From Pyrenophora tritici-repentis (taxonomy: Eukaryota > Ascomycota > Dothideomycetes > Pleosporales > Pleosporaceae), in assembly GCF_003171515.1 (NCBI RefSeq), contig NC_089390.1, positions 5,146,001 through 5,210,000 of the forward strand: 64,000 bases of DNA, read 5' to 3'. The notes beneath the pieces are model-generated. The model had not been told where the DNA came from. It was given only the letters and a program-made list of their open reading frames with translations, and did no database searches. This document shows, one piece after another, positions 22,867 to 33,167 of this stretch (positions are counted from its first letter, which is position 1; each line of letters begins with the position of its first letter). The position numbers and the translations under genes are program-made.

Positions 22867-23441
22867 GATGACGTTGGCGGGGTAGTTAGACTCTGGTTCA
22901 AGAGTAACAATGGCTTGAGACGGAAGCGCGAAGCAAAGGTGGGCTCTCTACACCGCAGGGGAAACTTCAATCACTATATAATCCGCAACAATCATGGTAC
23001 CGATGGAAGGCTCGTATACACGTGCGCCTTCTCTTCTAGGGCACGCGATTGTCAAAAAAATGTGTGGATAAGCTTATTGACTAGTCTCCTGTCCGAAAAC
23101 GGCCGCGCGGGGCTTTTCGCGGGGACCTTGAAGGCGTCAATCAGCCTCATGGTGCCACCCATCTTGTCCCAGCAACCTCGCGTTTGCACGAGCACGTGAA
23201 TTGATCGGACATGAATACATCATCATTCACACGTCAGGCGGGTTAGTGTGCTGTCATTGGCGACGGGATGAAGATGGCTGCGAGGAAGGAAACTGTGGGC
23301 TCGGCGGTCGGCATCTCTGCAGATATGACGAAATGTCAGGCAATAAATCACCAGCTACCCCAGAGCTCCAACGCCAACCTCACCACACTATAACACCACC
23401 CGCAACCCCCAATTGAGTCACCCACACCAATTGAAGACATC
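22867..23441. promoter_or_regulatory. Shared divergent promoter, siderophore acyltransferase / SOD2
   Basis: These 575 bp separate two genes transcribed away from each other. One product makes iron chelators and the other is a mitochondrial metal-dependent antioxidant enzyme, so shared iron or redox control is conceivable. I looked for the SreA-type ATCWGATAA sequence and did not find an exact match. Confidence 0.5.
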
Positions 23442-24237
23442 ATGAACACGACACTCCTCCGCACATCTGCCTTGCGCTCGGCTGTCCGAGCTGCGGCTCC
23501 CGTAACTTCCCGCGCTGGACTCGCAGGCACAACATTTGTTCGCGGCAAGGCGACGCTACCCGATCTTCCATGTAAGGCACCTGGTACCGTTCAAGAAAGA
23601 TAGATCAAGCTCTAACCTCCTTCAGACGACTATGGCGCGCTCGAACCCAACATCTCGGGCAAGATCATGGAGTTGCACCACAAGAACCACCACAACACCT
23701 ACGTAACCTCGTTCAACAACTTCAGCGAGCAAATCCAAGAGGCCAAGCAGAAGGAAGACATCAAGGCTCAAATTGCGCTGCAGCCCCTCATCAACTTCCA
23801 CGGTGGCGGTCACATCAACCACTCGCTGTTCTGGGAGAACCTCGCGCCTACCAACCAGGGCGGTGGTGAACCCCCGACTGGTGCTCTATCGGCCGCCATC
23901 AACACCAACTATGGCAGCCTCGACGCCTTCAAGGAGAAGTTTAACGCTGCGCTGGCAGGTATCCAGGGTAGTGGATGGGCTTGGCTGGTACAGGACACGC
24001 AGACTGGCGGCATCCAAATCAAGACATACGCCAACCAGGACCCCGTTGTAGGCCAATTCCGCCCAATCCTGGGTGTTGATGCGTGGGAGCAGTAAGTATT
24101 GATGACAAAATGGCTGAATTAATGTCTAATCCTTCCCTAGTGCCTACTACCTCGACTACCAGAACCGCAAGGCCGAATACTTCAAGGCCATCTGGAACGT
24201 CATCAACTGGAAGGCAGCTGAGAAGCGCTTCCAGTAA
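23442..24237 (+). CDS. sod2: Mitochondrial manganese superoxide dismutase
   Basis: Exons 23442..23571, 23626..24091 and 24141..24237 give 230 aa. The first 35 or so residues are Arg/Ala/Ser-rich without acids, a mitochondrial presequence. The mature part starts [18 protein letters not shown] and carries the ligand histidine in [11 protein letters not shown], the second in [16 protein letters not shown], the QGSGWAWL block and the signature [13 protein letters not shown], with the metal-binding Asp and His; the His codon of this signature is split by the second intron. The enzyme converts superoxide into oxygen and hydrogen peroxide in the mitochondrial matrix. The Gly-Gln pattern and length point to the manganese-type tetramer rather than a bacterial iron form. 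It is divergent from the siderophore acyltransferase gene. Confidence 0.97.
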
Positions 24238-24640
24238 ATCGAACGCTCACTACGGCAGGACAAAGCTCCTAACTCGCCGACATCGGGCAACAACATGTTG
24301 ATAATTCGAATAGTGAATCTAGAGTAGTAATGCAAGTGATCTAAAATATCCAATGTCCTAAGTCCAAAACGTGATATAATGAAACAAGCGCTTTCCATAA
24401 ATCGTAGCAGCATCGCTTATGTGTATCCAGAAATTATTCCCCTTTGAAAATCCTCTATAAAGTCCCCAGACGCTAACTTGCCAACGCTAAATACTCGAAC
24501 CAACAAACGCTCAAGCCATACCACGCCCATGCCATGCCATGCTATACCCCATCCATCCCATACCCTTATACACCCAATCGACGAAATACCTCTCGCTATA
24601 CAACCTCAACAAAATGGCACCAACACAACAAAATAAAAGA
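24238..24640. other. 3' flanks of two convergent genes
   Basis: This 403-bp convergent spacer is AT-rich after 24300. The + strand open frame that begins at 24539 is only the antisense of the Met-rich coding repeat and is not a gene. Confidence 0.5.
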
Positions 24641-27600
24641 CTACGAATGTCTGATACCCTGCATCCACTGATCAATCTGATCCCTCTGTCTGGGATCCAT
24701 GGGCGGGCCCATCATACCACCCTGCATCATGGCCATGTTCATTCCCATGGGCATACCGTTCATGCCCATGCCAGCCATTGGTCCCATGGGCATTTGCATG
24801 CCCATTGGCATACCCATCATACCGGGCTGTTGCATCATGCCTGGGTGTTGCATGCCCATTGGCGACTGCATGCCCATCTGTGGGTGCATTCCCATTGGCG
24901 ATTGCATTCCCATTGGCGATTGCATTCCCATTGGCGATTGCATACCTATTGGTGACTGCATACCCATCGGTGATTGCATACCCATCATGCCCATGCCACC
25001 GCCGCCGCCACCCATCATGGGCTGCTGCATCGACATGTTGAGACTGGTTTGCGACATGAGTCCCATACCATTCATGCTCATCATACCCTGTCCGCCACCC
25101 ATTTGCGAGTTCATCATGGGGTTCTGGGAGTTCTTGTAGGCTTGAATCTTCTGACCGAGCGGGATGTCATCGTCGTCTTTTTCCTTGTCTCCCACACCTT
25201 TGATGAGTGGGTCGATGGTGCCGTAACTAGAGGCTCGCTTAGTGGCGTTGAGACGTTGTTGCTTCTTGCGTTCTTGGTCCATGACGTTTTGGCGGAGGAG
25301 ACTTCCTTGGGGTAGATGTGAGATGAGAGCTTCGTTGGAGACTTTGCGGGCTTGGTTGTGGGGGTCGATGGGGTTGGCGGAGAGGATGTCTGCAAGACTG
25401 GTGGAACCGTAGAGACCGGGGCGGGTGTTGCCTTGTGGGGGCAGCTCACCGCGAGCGGCGGCTTCGGCTTGGAGTCGAGCACGGCGTTGGCCAAGTGTTT
25501 CTTCCTGCTCTTCCTCTTCGCCAGGTTTGGGTGAGTCTTTGGGTGATTCTAGAGGTGTGTCTTTCGCATGGTTTTGGTCTTCTGTAACACCAAATTTGCT
25601 CATCATCTCGGCGGCAAAGTCACCGCTAACGTGACTGTTGCGAATGTCGTCGCCAAGCGCTGCCTCGAGCTGTTGCTTTTCCTTTAGTCGGCGCATGCGA
25701 TCAGCTAGCGTCTCACCCTCATCCTCATCCGAGATTGGGTCAGGCGTTGGCATCTGGGGGACACCAAGATTGACTTGACTTGAAGATGCTCCAGCTTGCT
25801 CCATGTGCCGGTGATTTGGATCAAGGCCACGAAGCCTGTTGCGGCGGCGGCTCAGCGGCTCTCTATCCTCCATCTCGCGCTGTTCAATGAGACCTATAAT
25901 CTTAGGGCCACGGGGAGGCTGTTTGTAAAGAACACCCAGGGGCACATCATCGTCGGAGTCTTCATCTTCCCCTGGAGCCTCCCAGGCCAGATTGACTTTC
26001 TTGCGAATTCGCCGTTGCTTTTCCGCCTCGGCTTTGTCGTTCATCTGGAGCAGAGTTTGACGACCGTCAATTAGACCTTGCTCCATCAGCGTCACATAGT
26101 TCATGTTTCTAGTCTTCTGTTTCGCCTGGCGCAGTTGCAGCTCGGCAAGAAGGGTAGTAGGTGCACCATATTGGAGTTCCTCCTCAACCTCTTCTTCCTC
26201 GTCCGATGTCTCCTCTTCGCTGCCTTCTTGAGGATGGCCCTCGTGCCCTTCCTCGTACGAGGGTCGGGTGGCGTCGTCCTCGTGTTGATTGTGGGGCCCT
26301 CGTGCATCCTCATCACGCTCCTCCAACTGGTCGCCCAGACTCATCCGGGTTTCGCTTGCCTTGACAAGCAGGAGGTTCATGTCAGCCGAGGAATTTCGTT
26401 TCTTCAACTTCTTTAGGCGTTCACCATTTCCATTGTGTTTGGTGTCCAATATGTTGAAGGAGCTTCGCCTTCTTGTCTCCTGCAGGGTCGGCGGCATTTC
26501 GGGCAGTTTGGAGCTCATGCGCTTATGCTCGGTACCGTATACTTCATGACCTACGTTACCGGCAAACGGATGGTCGGTAAATGCCGAGACGGGTGCATGT
26601 GCAGAAGCATCCAGGATGCTTTCGAGCGTCCGCTCTGCGGAATCTCCTTTGACTGCAAATTCTTGCACAGGGGCTGCACGGTTGTCAAAGTATGCACTTG
26701 CTCGTAATTGGGGTGGAAGCCCCATGATGCTCGCTCTGCTCTTCCTGGCCGCTTTCGGCGACTGATCCATGGGGTCGGCAGGCAACGGCATCGACTTTCG
26801 ATTTTCCATCTGCATAGACTCCAGTAATTGTGTCCGCCGTCTAGCTTGTTGATTGCCGGATGGCATTTGGGAGAGACGCTTTGGCAAGTTGAGCATCCTG
26901 GGTACAGGGGCAGGATAGTAGACCATGCCGTCGTCTGGTGGCGGTTGGCCTTGGGTATGGCTAGATACTGGGCCAGACATCAAACGGAGGCTTGGATCAG
27001 ATCCCATGTTAAATGATAGGTTATTGGAGGATTGTCGACTGAGATTCCGGCCAAGTTGAGATAGCTCGGGCTCTTCCTCGACGGTGTCCGGGCAGTGAAC
27101 ACCATCGAAATCGTGCCATAACGAATGGACCTGGTGTGTGGTGTCGGTCGAGGCTGCTGTTGGGGGCCGATCTGGGAAATCATGGTGGTCTGCATGCCGT
27201 TGATAGTTATCTCCGGGATGGTGGTCTGCAGACTGCCTCCTGGGCGGTGTGCCCATGATGACACTATTGCGCAAGTCTTCTGGAAGTCCGTTGGCGACAT
27301 CATCGAATATCCTTGTAAAAGACGAAACCTTACGTTGGGGCGGCGATGCAGAGTCGCGATCCTGGGAAGCGGGTGGGGCGGATGCTGGGTGGGTTTCATG
27401 GCCGTTTCCTTCCTCTTCTACAACCTGTTCGGGATGTACAACCTGTCCTAAGCGCGATGCTTTGGAACCCGAGCGCTGACGCTGAATTGACGAAGATGGT
27501 GGGTTGGACCAGCTTCCGGACCGCAGAGAGCCGACTGGTGAGGTAATGTAGCCTCCTGGAGAGTAGCCACCCCATCGCGCATTCCCGTTCAAATCTACTA

Positions 27601-27934
27601 TGGAATTCGCATGGGAGCTGTTGGACAGACCGCGGCTGCGGGTGCTGAACTGCCTCGTAAGCTCATCGCCGTGAGGGGAGCGCAATGACGAACGCCGACT
27701 GTCAGTCAGCTTTAGTTCCGAGTATGTCTTCCGAATCTCTTCCTGCAGGTCTGAGCCGGTCTCGCTCATGCGCTCTGCATGCTCTTCGAGGCGCTCGATG
27801 TTCCCCACGTATGCACCTTGTAGTGACTGCAGATCTGGGACCGGATGGCGCAGGTCAACATTGGCCTTGTCGGGTGAGCGCATGGCGGCGGGCTGAGAAA
27901 GGGGCGGCGTTGAAGCCATAGCGGAAGCGGGCAT
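24641..27934 (-). CDS. Large low-complexity protein with a Met-rich C-terminus, function unknown
   Basis: A single open frame of 1097 aa starts at the ATG at 27934. The N-terminal part has a short helical segment (LQGAYVGNIERLEEHAERMS, LQEEIRKTYSELKL) followed by a long Ser/Pro/Arg-rich disordered region. The middle is more ordered and conserved-looking: YGAPTTLLAELQLRQAKQK, RNMNYVTLMEQGLIDGRQTL, VNLAWEAPGEDED and several acidic segments, then LGQRRARLQAEAAARGE and a block ending KDDDDIPLGQKIQAYKNSQN. The last 150 residues are Met/Gly/Gln/Pro-rich with a GMQSPM hexapeptide repeat. Basic-acidic alternation suggests a cytoskeletal or trafficking scaffold, but I do not recognise the family and assign no function. 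No intron is needed. Confidence 0.7.
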   Translation of the reverse strand: MPASAMASTPPLSQPAAMRSPDKANVDLRHPVPDLQSLQGAYVGNIERLEEHAERMSETGSDLQEEIRKTYSELKLTDSRRSSLRSPHGDELTRQFSTRSRGLSNSSHANSIVDLNGNARWGGYSPGGYITSPVGSLRSGSWSNPPSSSIQRQRSGSKASRLGQVVHPEQVVEEEGNGHETHPASAPPASQDRDSASPPQRKVSSFTRIFDDVANGLPEDLRNSVIMGTPPRRQSADHHPGDNYQRHADHHDFPDRPPTAASTDTTHQVHSLWHDFDGVHCPDTVEEEPELSQLGRNLSRQSSNNLSFNMGSDPSLRLMSGPVSSHTQGQPPPDDGMVYYPAPVPRMLNLPKRLSQMPSGNQQARRRTQLLESMQMENRKSMPLPADPMDQSPKAARKSRASIMGLPPQLRASAYFDNRAAPVQEFAVKGDSAERTLESILDASAHAPVSAFTDHPFAGNVGHEVYGTEHKRMSSKLPEMPPTLQETRRRSSFNILDTKHNGNGERLKKLKKRNSSADMNLLLVKASETRMSLGDQLEERDEDARGPHNQHEDDATRPSYEEGHEGHPQEGSEEETSDEEEEVEEELQYGAPTTLLAELQLRQAKQKTRNMNYVTLMEQGLIDGRQTLLQMNDKAEAEKQRRIRKKVNLAWEAPGEDEDSDDDVPLGVLYKQPPRGPKIIGLIEQREMEDREPLSRRRNRLRGLDPNHRHMEQAGASSSQVNLGVPQMPTPDPISDEDEGETLADRMRRLKEKQQLEAALGDDIRNSHVSGDFAAEMMSKFGVTEDQNHAKDTPLESPKDSPKPGEEEEQEETLGQRRARLQAEAAARGELPPQGNTRPGLYGSTSLADILSANPIDPHNQARKVSNEALISHLPQGSLLRQNVMDQERKKQQRLNATKRASSYGTIDPLIKGVGDKEKDDDDIPLGQKIQAYKNSQNPMMNSQMGGGQGMMSMNGMGLMSQTSLNMSMQQPMMGGGGGGMGMMGMQSPMGMQSPIGMQSPMGMQSPMGMQSPMGMHPQMGMQSPMGMQHPGMMQQPGMMGMPMGMQMPMGPMAGMGMNGMPMGMNMAMMQGGMMGPPMDPRQRDQIDQWMQGIRHS
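24851..24988 (-). repeat. 18-bp coding minisatellite (GMQSPM hexapeptide)
   Basis: About seven to eight copies of an 18-bp unit related to cccattggcgattgcatt (+ strand) encode successive GMQSPM hexapeptides on the minus strand. The three central copies are nearly identical and the outer ones diverge, as expected for slippage or unequal exchange. The copy number is likely to vary between isolates. Confidence 0.85.
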
Positions 27935-28283
27935 GGGAAGTGGATAAATGGCGGTAGATAGTCCGCCAAAGCAATGAGGTCGCTCCTCTACTGGGCAATG
28001 CGAAAGGAGACTTTTTGCTTATGTTTGTTGCTGAGCCTGGGGCATGGAACATGTTGTAGGGTAGATCGTCCCAACCCGTCCCCCTTCCAATAATAGCACG
28101 CGTTATGCTGCAGGGCCGACGCGACGCTAACACTTGGCTTGGCATGTCACGCTTCAATTCTACACAGGCCGTATTGCGTCACGCCTTCACCACACGTCAC
28201 AAAAAACCACCACGGCGACTGCGCGCGCAAACATTGCCAAACACTGCCAAACAGGTGCGCGTTTCGAGCACTACTCGCCCCTC
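27935..28283. promoter_or_regulatory. Divergent promoter, Met-rich protein / Ntr1
   Basis: This 349-bp region lies between two divergent starts. The frame of the downstream gene stays open to 28134, so part of this stretch could be coding if the upstream ATG were used. No clear element was identified. Confidence 0.4.
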
Positions 28284-30392
28284 ATGGACACCGACGGGGG
28301 CAAACGGAAGCACAGCTTCAGACAGCAGCCGAACAAGCGGGCAAAGGCAGACGATGGCAGCGCACTCAAGGCCGGCTTCGGCGCCAAGATGCTGGCGAAG
28401 ATGGGTTACAAGGGCGAAGGTGGACTGGGAAAAGAGGGCGCTGGTATCTCGGAACCTATCCAGGTCGTGAATCGCGGCACCAAGGGCGGCATTGGCATTG
28501 TCGCAGAAAAGAGCGAGCAGCAGAGGCGGGAGGAGAAGCGCAAGGCTGAAGCAAACGGCGAAAAGTACGTCGACACGTCGGAAGAGGAGCGCGAAGAAAA
28601 GAAGAAGAGAAAGGCAAAGACAAGGGGGGAGACGCGCACGACAGCCCCTCGGCCAAAGAAGACGCTGTACGAACTGGAGGCTGCTGGTATGCATGTCCCG
28701 CTTGCGTTGCAGTCCATCATCGATGCCACGACGGGCGCATCGACTCCTACCTCGGGCGTGTCTCTCCGTGGAGCCGACATCATCCCATTTGAAAACTCCC
28801 TGCAAGCACGCGTCCGACGAGATCTCAACAGTTTCTCCGAAGCATTCGAACAATTGCAGGTTGAGTCGCAGGCCATTCCGCCCCAGAAGTATGCGCTGCA
28901 GAAGGAGCTCGAGGCGTTGGAGCGACAAATGGATGAGTTGGAGGATTTGCAGGCACGGATCGAGTCGTTGCGTACGGGCACATTCGAGGCCGTCTGTGAA
29001 GGATTGAAGAGCCTGCGTGCTGCCTATCCATCAAAATCATTGCATCGTGAATCCATCGCAGTTATCCATCCACACTTTTCGAGGAAGATCGCGTCCTGGG
29101 AGCCGCTTGAAGATGCGCTTGAGGTTGTCGCAGCAGCATTCTCCGAAATGGCCGACATTATACAGCCGCGGAGCAGGAGGATCGTGTCTCAGACTTACAC
29201 GCATCCCTCGGAAGCATTGGTTAGTAGCAACACAGCCGACGAAGAAGAGGACAAGATAAAGCGAGGAACTTCGTCGTCATACGAGTCTATGATGCTAAAG
29301 CTCTGGCTACCCACTGTGAGCTCTGCAGTGACGCAGTGGGATGTCAAGAACCCACAGCCCATGGTCCACTTAGTGCAAGTCTGGACGCCAGTTTTACCAC
29401 CATTCATCGCCAAGAGGGTGCTCGAACAGGTCACGCGAAAGCTGTCCACTTCGATCCACGAGTGGAACCCACGAAAATTCAAAAAGAGTCCACATACGTG
29501 GATTGTGGAGTGGCTACCATTCCTTAGGCCGTCTGACCTCGACCCCAAGGGATCGGGACTTGTTGCTGAAATCAAGCGCAAGATTAGACATGCATTGCAG
29601 TCCATCGATCTCTCCAAAGGCCCATTACCAGGAATGGACCAATGGAGAAAGGTCTTTGGGAAGGCAGAGTTTGATCATCTCCTCACCTCCCATTTGGTTC
29701 CACGCTTTGCTGCCTATCTGCGAGACAACTTCGAGATTGACCCTGCCGAACCAGACTTGGCACCGCTGGAGGCTGTCTTTGCCTGGAAGGGCCTCGTCTC
29801 GAACGAGGTCATTGGAGAGCTGTTGAGATCTCAATTCTTCCCCAAGTTCCTCGAAATTCTCCATCAGTGGCTTTCGAGCGAGGAGGTCATTTTTGAAGAA
29901 GTCGGGACTTGGCTTGCGTGGTGGAAAAACGATATTATCAAAGATGACATCAACAATCTGCCTTCGGTTGCATCGGGTTGGAACGAAGCGTACTTCCTAT
30001 TTAACCAGGCATTCGATCTTGGCGAGGCGAGAATGACAGATCTGCCTGCTCCTCAGGTGGAAGGCACAGAAGCCTCGCCAGATACGACTCAATTCTCCAA
30101 ATCGGTCAAAAAAGAGCCACCACGCCCAGCACCACAAGTCGAGGAGGCGACTCTCAAGGATATACTTGAGGAATTCTGCGCCGAAGAGAATTTGCTCCTG
30201 ATACCACTGCGCGAAGCTCACACCCAGACCGGCTTACCGCTATTCCGAATCACAGCAAGCGCTACAGGACGTGGAGGCGCCGTGGCTTACCTCAGAGGCG
30301 ATGTTCTGTGGGTGCAGAATAAGAAAGACAAGAGCGTCTGGGAGCGTACCGAATTGGACGAATCACTCGTTGCAAAGGCCGAAGGGAAGTGA
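28284..30392 (+). CDS. G-patch spliceosome disassembly factor (Ntr1/Spp382, TFIP11 family)
   Basis: This single-exon gene encodes 702 aa from the ATG at 28284 (MDTDGGKRKHSF). An in-frame ATG at 28134 would add 50 residues of unrelated, basic sequence and is less likely. A G-patch follows at about residues 31-75 (GFGAKMLAKMGYKGEGGLGK, then GISEPIQVVNRGTKGGIG), then a basic coiled region. The GCFC-type domain covers much of the rest, with LWLPTVSSAVTQWDV, MVHLVQVWTPVLPPFI, SPHTWIVEWLPFL and WLAWWKNDIIKDDI. In yeast Ntr1 the G-patch activates the helicase Prp43, which takes apart intron-lariat spliceosomes in the nucleus. The acidic TIP_N region usual at the N-terminus appears short here. The orthology is firm from domain order and sequence. 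Confidence 0.9.
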   Translation: MDTDGGKRKHSFRQQPNKRAKADDGSALKAGFGAKMLAKMGYKGEGGLGKEGAGISEPIQVVNRGTKGGIGIVAEKSEQQRREEKRKAEANGEKYVDTSEEEREEKKKRKAKTRGETRTTAPRPKKTLYELEAAGMHVPLALQSIIDATTGASTPTSGVSLRGADIIPFENSLQARVRRDLNSFSEAFEQLQVESQAIPPQKYALQKELEALERQMDELEDLQARIESLRTGTFEAVCEGLKSLRAAYPSKSLHRESIAVIHPHFSRKIASWEPLEDALEVVAAAFSEMADIIQPRSRRIVSQTYTHPSEALVSSNTADEEEDKIKRGTSSSYESMMLKLWLPTVSSAVTQWDVKNPQPMVHLVQVWTPVLPPFIAKRVLEQVTRKLSTSIHEWNPRKFKKSPHTWIVEWLPFLRPSDLDPKGSGLVAEIKRKIRHALQSIDLSKGPLPGMDQWRKVFGKAEFDHLLTSHLVPRFAAYLRDNFEIDPAEPDLAPLEAVFAWKGLVSNEVIGELLRSQFFPKFLEILHQWLSSEEVIFEEVGTWLAWWKNDIIKDDINNLPSVASGWNEAYFLFNQAFDLGEARMTDLPAPQVEGTEASPDTTQFSKSVKKEPPRPAPQVEEATLKDILEEFCAEENLLLIPLREAHTQTGLPLFRITASATGRGGAVAYLRGDVLWVQNKKDKSVWERTELDESLVAKAEGK

Positions 30393-31812
30393 GGCGTCAG
30401 CCTCGACGATACTCCCATCACTCAAGTGCGCGATACTGCATCCTGAGCATGTCCGATCACCTTCGCACGCCTCAGACCAACGAGGTGCTCAGGTTCTGAC
30501 AGGGTAAGCTCCCATAGCCTCTTCTGGGCAGATATGTTTGCTAGCGATCGCTAACACGGCACCGGCACGATGCATTCTTAGGTAGTGATTGTGGTGTCTC
30601 GACATGCAGCTGGGCGTCGAAAGTTTGAAGAGGAGAAAATAGAAACCTCCATTATCTCTATATCAGCACCTGTTATCATGACACATTGCACACTCACCGA
30701 CCATGTCAGGCATAAACACATTAAGGCAATCAGACCGAGTGCCGAAGTCTATGCGAGTCGTAAGGAAAAAGAAGTTGAGCCAATGCGAACTACAATCACA
30801 GGATATGGGGGTGATGCGGCCTAATAATGGGTCGTTAATGCAGCACGCCGGGCTTGTGACACGATACGCAAGGGTGCATGAACGTGGGGTAGCCATTTGC
30901 CATTGCAATAGTCGCGTAGAATTTGCGCCCCACGAGGGCCAGACGCGTGTCTTGTAGTAATATTCCCCTCAGATGAACCTTGGTATCAAGCAATGTAGTG
31001 GCTTGTGATGTCTAGTGTGATGAGGTGACGGTGCGCTGATTCGCATCGTCGGCGCTTGGAACATTTTAGTCTGGCGAATGGGAGTGCACGGCAGGGACTA
31101 TATTTGCTAGGCCCGAGAAGGTAGCTTTCATGCATGCGGACCGTCTCTTCCCGCTAACTGTGCCCCGAGTTTGCAGCAGTTGTAGCAGATGCAGTGCAGT
31201 CGATCGTCGCAGGTGTGGGTTAGTCTAGTTGTATCTGGTAGTCGGGGCATGCGGGAGTGGTAGAAACATGTTTCTCTCAACCATTTTTGTTTCAACACAC
31301 ACGTGAAGAAATCACCACGCAGCTCACAGCATGCACAACGCGTGCTCGGAGAGGCCTTATATGACTTCTATTCACGGCAGCGACTCGGCGTGCTTGAAAT
31401 GCAGCCATGTATCGGGGTCGGCCGTATTGATACTAGCGTAGGTGCTGAGAACCCCACCTCAGCGGCTGACTGAGTACATCGACTGGACGCCTGCATGTAG
31501 CTCAAGAAACGGGCAGCCCAATCACATGGCACACCCGCCACTTCAAGCCATCACATCCACTCGTCCGTTTCTTGCATTCGTCCACTTGCAGACCGCTGAT
31601 CGAATACTTACCCGCTGCTCATTCCTCTTCATATCACCATGTCGCCTGCTGCTACACTCTGCATTTCACCCGGTTCCTCACAGTCGGGAAGCGAGCAAAT
31701 AAGCTGTGCATCGGCGGACCTGGATCGTCGCTCTACCCTGGACCAGTGTGTGAAGATACACACCCCTCGCTTTTCCTATTTCTTCCCATATTTCCTGGAA
31801 TGATCCCAAGCC
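30393..31812. other. Intergenic region, 1.4 kb, no gene seen
   Basis: It contains the 3' flank of the Ntr1 gene and, from about 31300, the 5' flank of the next gene. Open frames at 30585..30824 and 30703..30957 overlap in different frames and show no features. No repeats were noticed. Confidence 0.5.
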
Positions 31813-33167
31813 ATGCTGCTGGGTGCTCTTCCTCCAGCACTCGTCTCACTACTTCTTGTTGCAACCGGTGCCTCTGCTGCTCCCTACAACTTCCTCAACA
31901 ACTATCGCGACCCCGTCCCGTCTCCTGAAGACGGCCCTCCTGCTGCGTACCACGCAATTCGAAACAAGGACGTTTTACCCTACGAGATCTGTGGTGTCGT
32001 CGGCGGTTACGTCTTGACCGTACTTGTTTGGGGGGTACTTCTCCTCACTGTCGGTAGAAGAATGAGACGCAAAGCACTCGATCCGCCCATGCAACTGGAG
32101 CTTGAGCTCCAGGGCAAGCCAATTCGACCGAGCCTCAAGACTCCTAGTCTTGCGTCGCCGCCGCTGTCGGCGCGGTCCTTTTTTAGGAGGTTCAAAAGAA
32201 ATGGCTCATCAGATAGTACTCCGCAGAGTCCTGAAGTTTCATCACCAACCTCTTTTGATCAAAAGGTAGTCGACGCCCATCGTGATCAGAATCAAGCCGA
32301 CATGGAGCGTCTGTACGCCGCTGTTATGGACTTTGACGCACAAAAGCACGCCTCAAAGGTTAGCGTAGAACAACCAGAACCAGCTCCAATACAAACGGAG
32401 CGGAGAAGACCATCCGCCATCAATGTCAACCACGCACAAAACGACAACAACGACAGCCCGGTCTCTCCCGTAAAAGCAATCTACCCACCAAGTTACTCAG
32501 ACCGACCCACCACAGCACCACTCCCCCACGACCGCCTCCGAGCCGAACAACAAGCACCCCCCAGCCCCCGTGGGATCCTAACCAAGCGTTCCCAAGTCCT
32601 CAACCCCAACGCCTCCAGCAAAAACGCCCGCTTCAACCTCAAGAACCTCCGCATCTCCGGGCCCATTGCCAAATACCCCGGCGACTCAGACGACGAAGCC
32701 CGCACCCCCTTATCCCCACGTTTCTACACGCCCGGCGCCCCTCCCTCCCCCCAACCCAAACCTCATCCCCCATCTCCCCTTACCGCGACGAAGCAATCAA
32801 CACCATCCACCCCTCCCCCTCGCCGCCCCCCAACGCACCGCCAAACCCAAAGCCCCACCAGCACCCCCGCCAACCACTCCCTCCCCTCCGTTCCTTCGCC
32901 GAACCCCTCGCCTCCCCCGGTATCCAAACCACGGTCCTCGACCACCGCGTCGATAAACTATCCATGCAAACACCCAAGACAGGTGTCCCGTTCACGCCAT
33001 ACAGTCCCTACATGCCGTTTACACCTGTTACTCCCGTTACTCCGCATTTGACTACACGGAGGGACCGCAAGATGGAGGCGAAGCTGGCGAAACTTGAGGG
33101 GAGGAGGAGGCAGGCTGCTAATGAGTTGGTGCAGACGCCTAAGGAGATATTCGGTGATGCTTGGTAG
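31813..33167 (+). CDS. Membrane-anchored, Pro/Ser-rich fungal protein; reading frame broken near 32750
   Basis: The frame from the ATG at 31813 has a signal-like N-terminus (LLGALPPALVSLLLVATGAS), a membrane helix (YEICGVVGGYVLTVLVWGVL) followed by an RRMRRK stop-transfer, and a disordered cytosolic part with ARFNLKNLRISGPI and TPLSPRFYTPGAPP. After about 32750 this frame becomes arbitrary Pro/Ser-rich sequence ending at 33051. The next frame takes over with ISPYRDEAINTIHP, LPPLRSFAEPLASPGIQTTV and the C-terminus QTPKTGVPFTPYSPYMPFTP up to KEIFGDAW at 33167, which fits the conserved end of this fungal family. No canonical intron links the two frames. A run of six C at 32747..32752 is a likely site for a one-base indel, real or due to assembly. 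The family has no known function. Confidence 0.65.
32747..32752 (+). other. C6 run, probable site of a one-base frameshift
   Basis: The family-like translation changes frame between FYTPGAPPSP (ending near 32749) and ISPYRDEAI (starting near 32770). This homopolymer lies in that interval and is the simplest place for an indel. An unusual intron from gtttct near 32720 to gaag near 32794 also restores frame but would delete the conserved FYTPGAPP. Confidence 0.5.

Noticed and set aside
24539..25139. Open + frames rich in His-Trp or Ile-Pro repeats
   Set aside because: They are antisense readings of the Met-rich coding minisatellite of the minus-strand gene.
28134..28283. Upstream ATG start for the Ntr1 homologue
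   Set aside because: The 50 added residues are basic and unlike the family N-terminus; the ATG at 28284 is preferred, although use of the first cannot be excluded.
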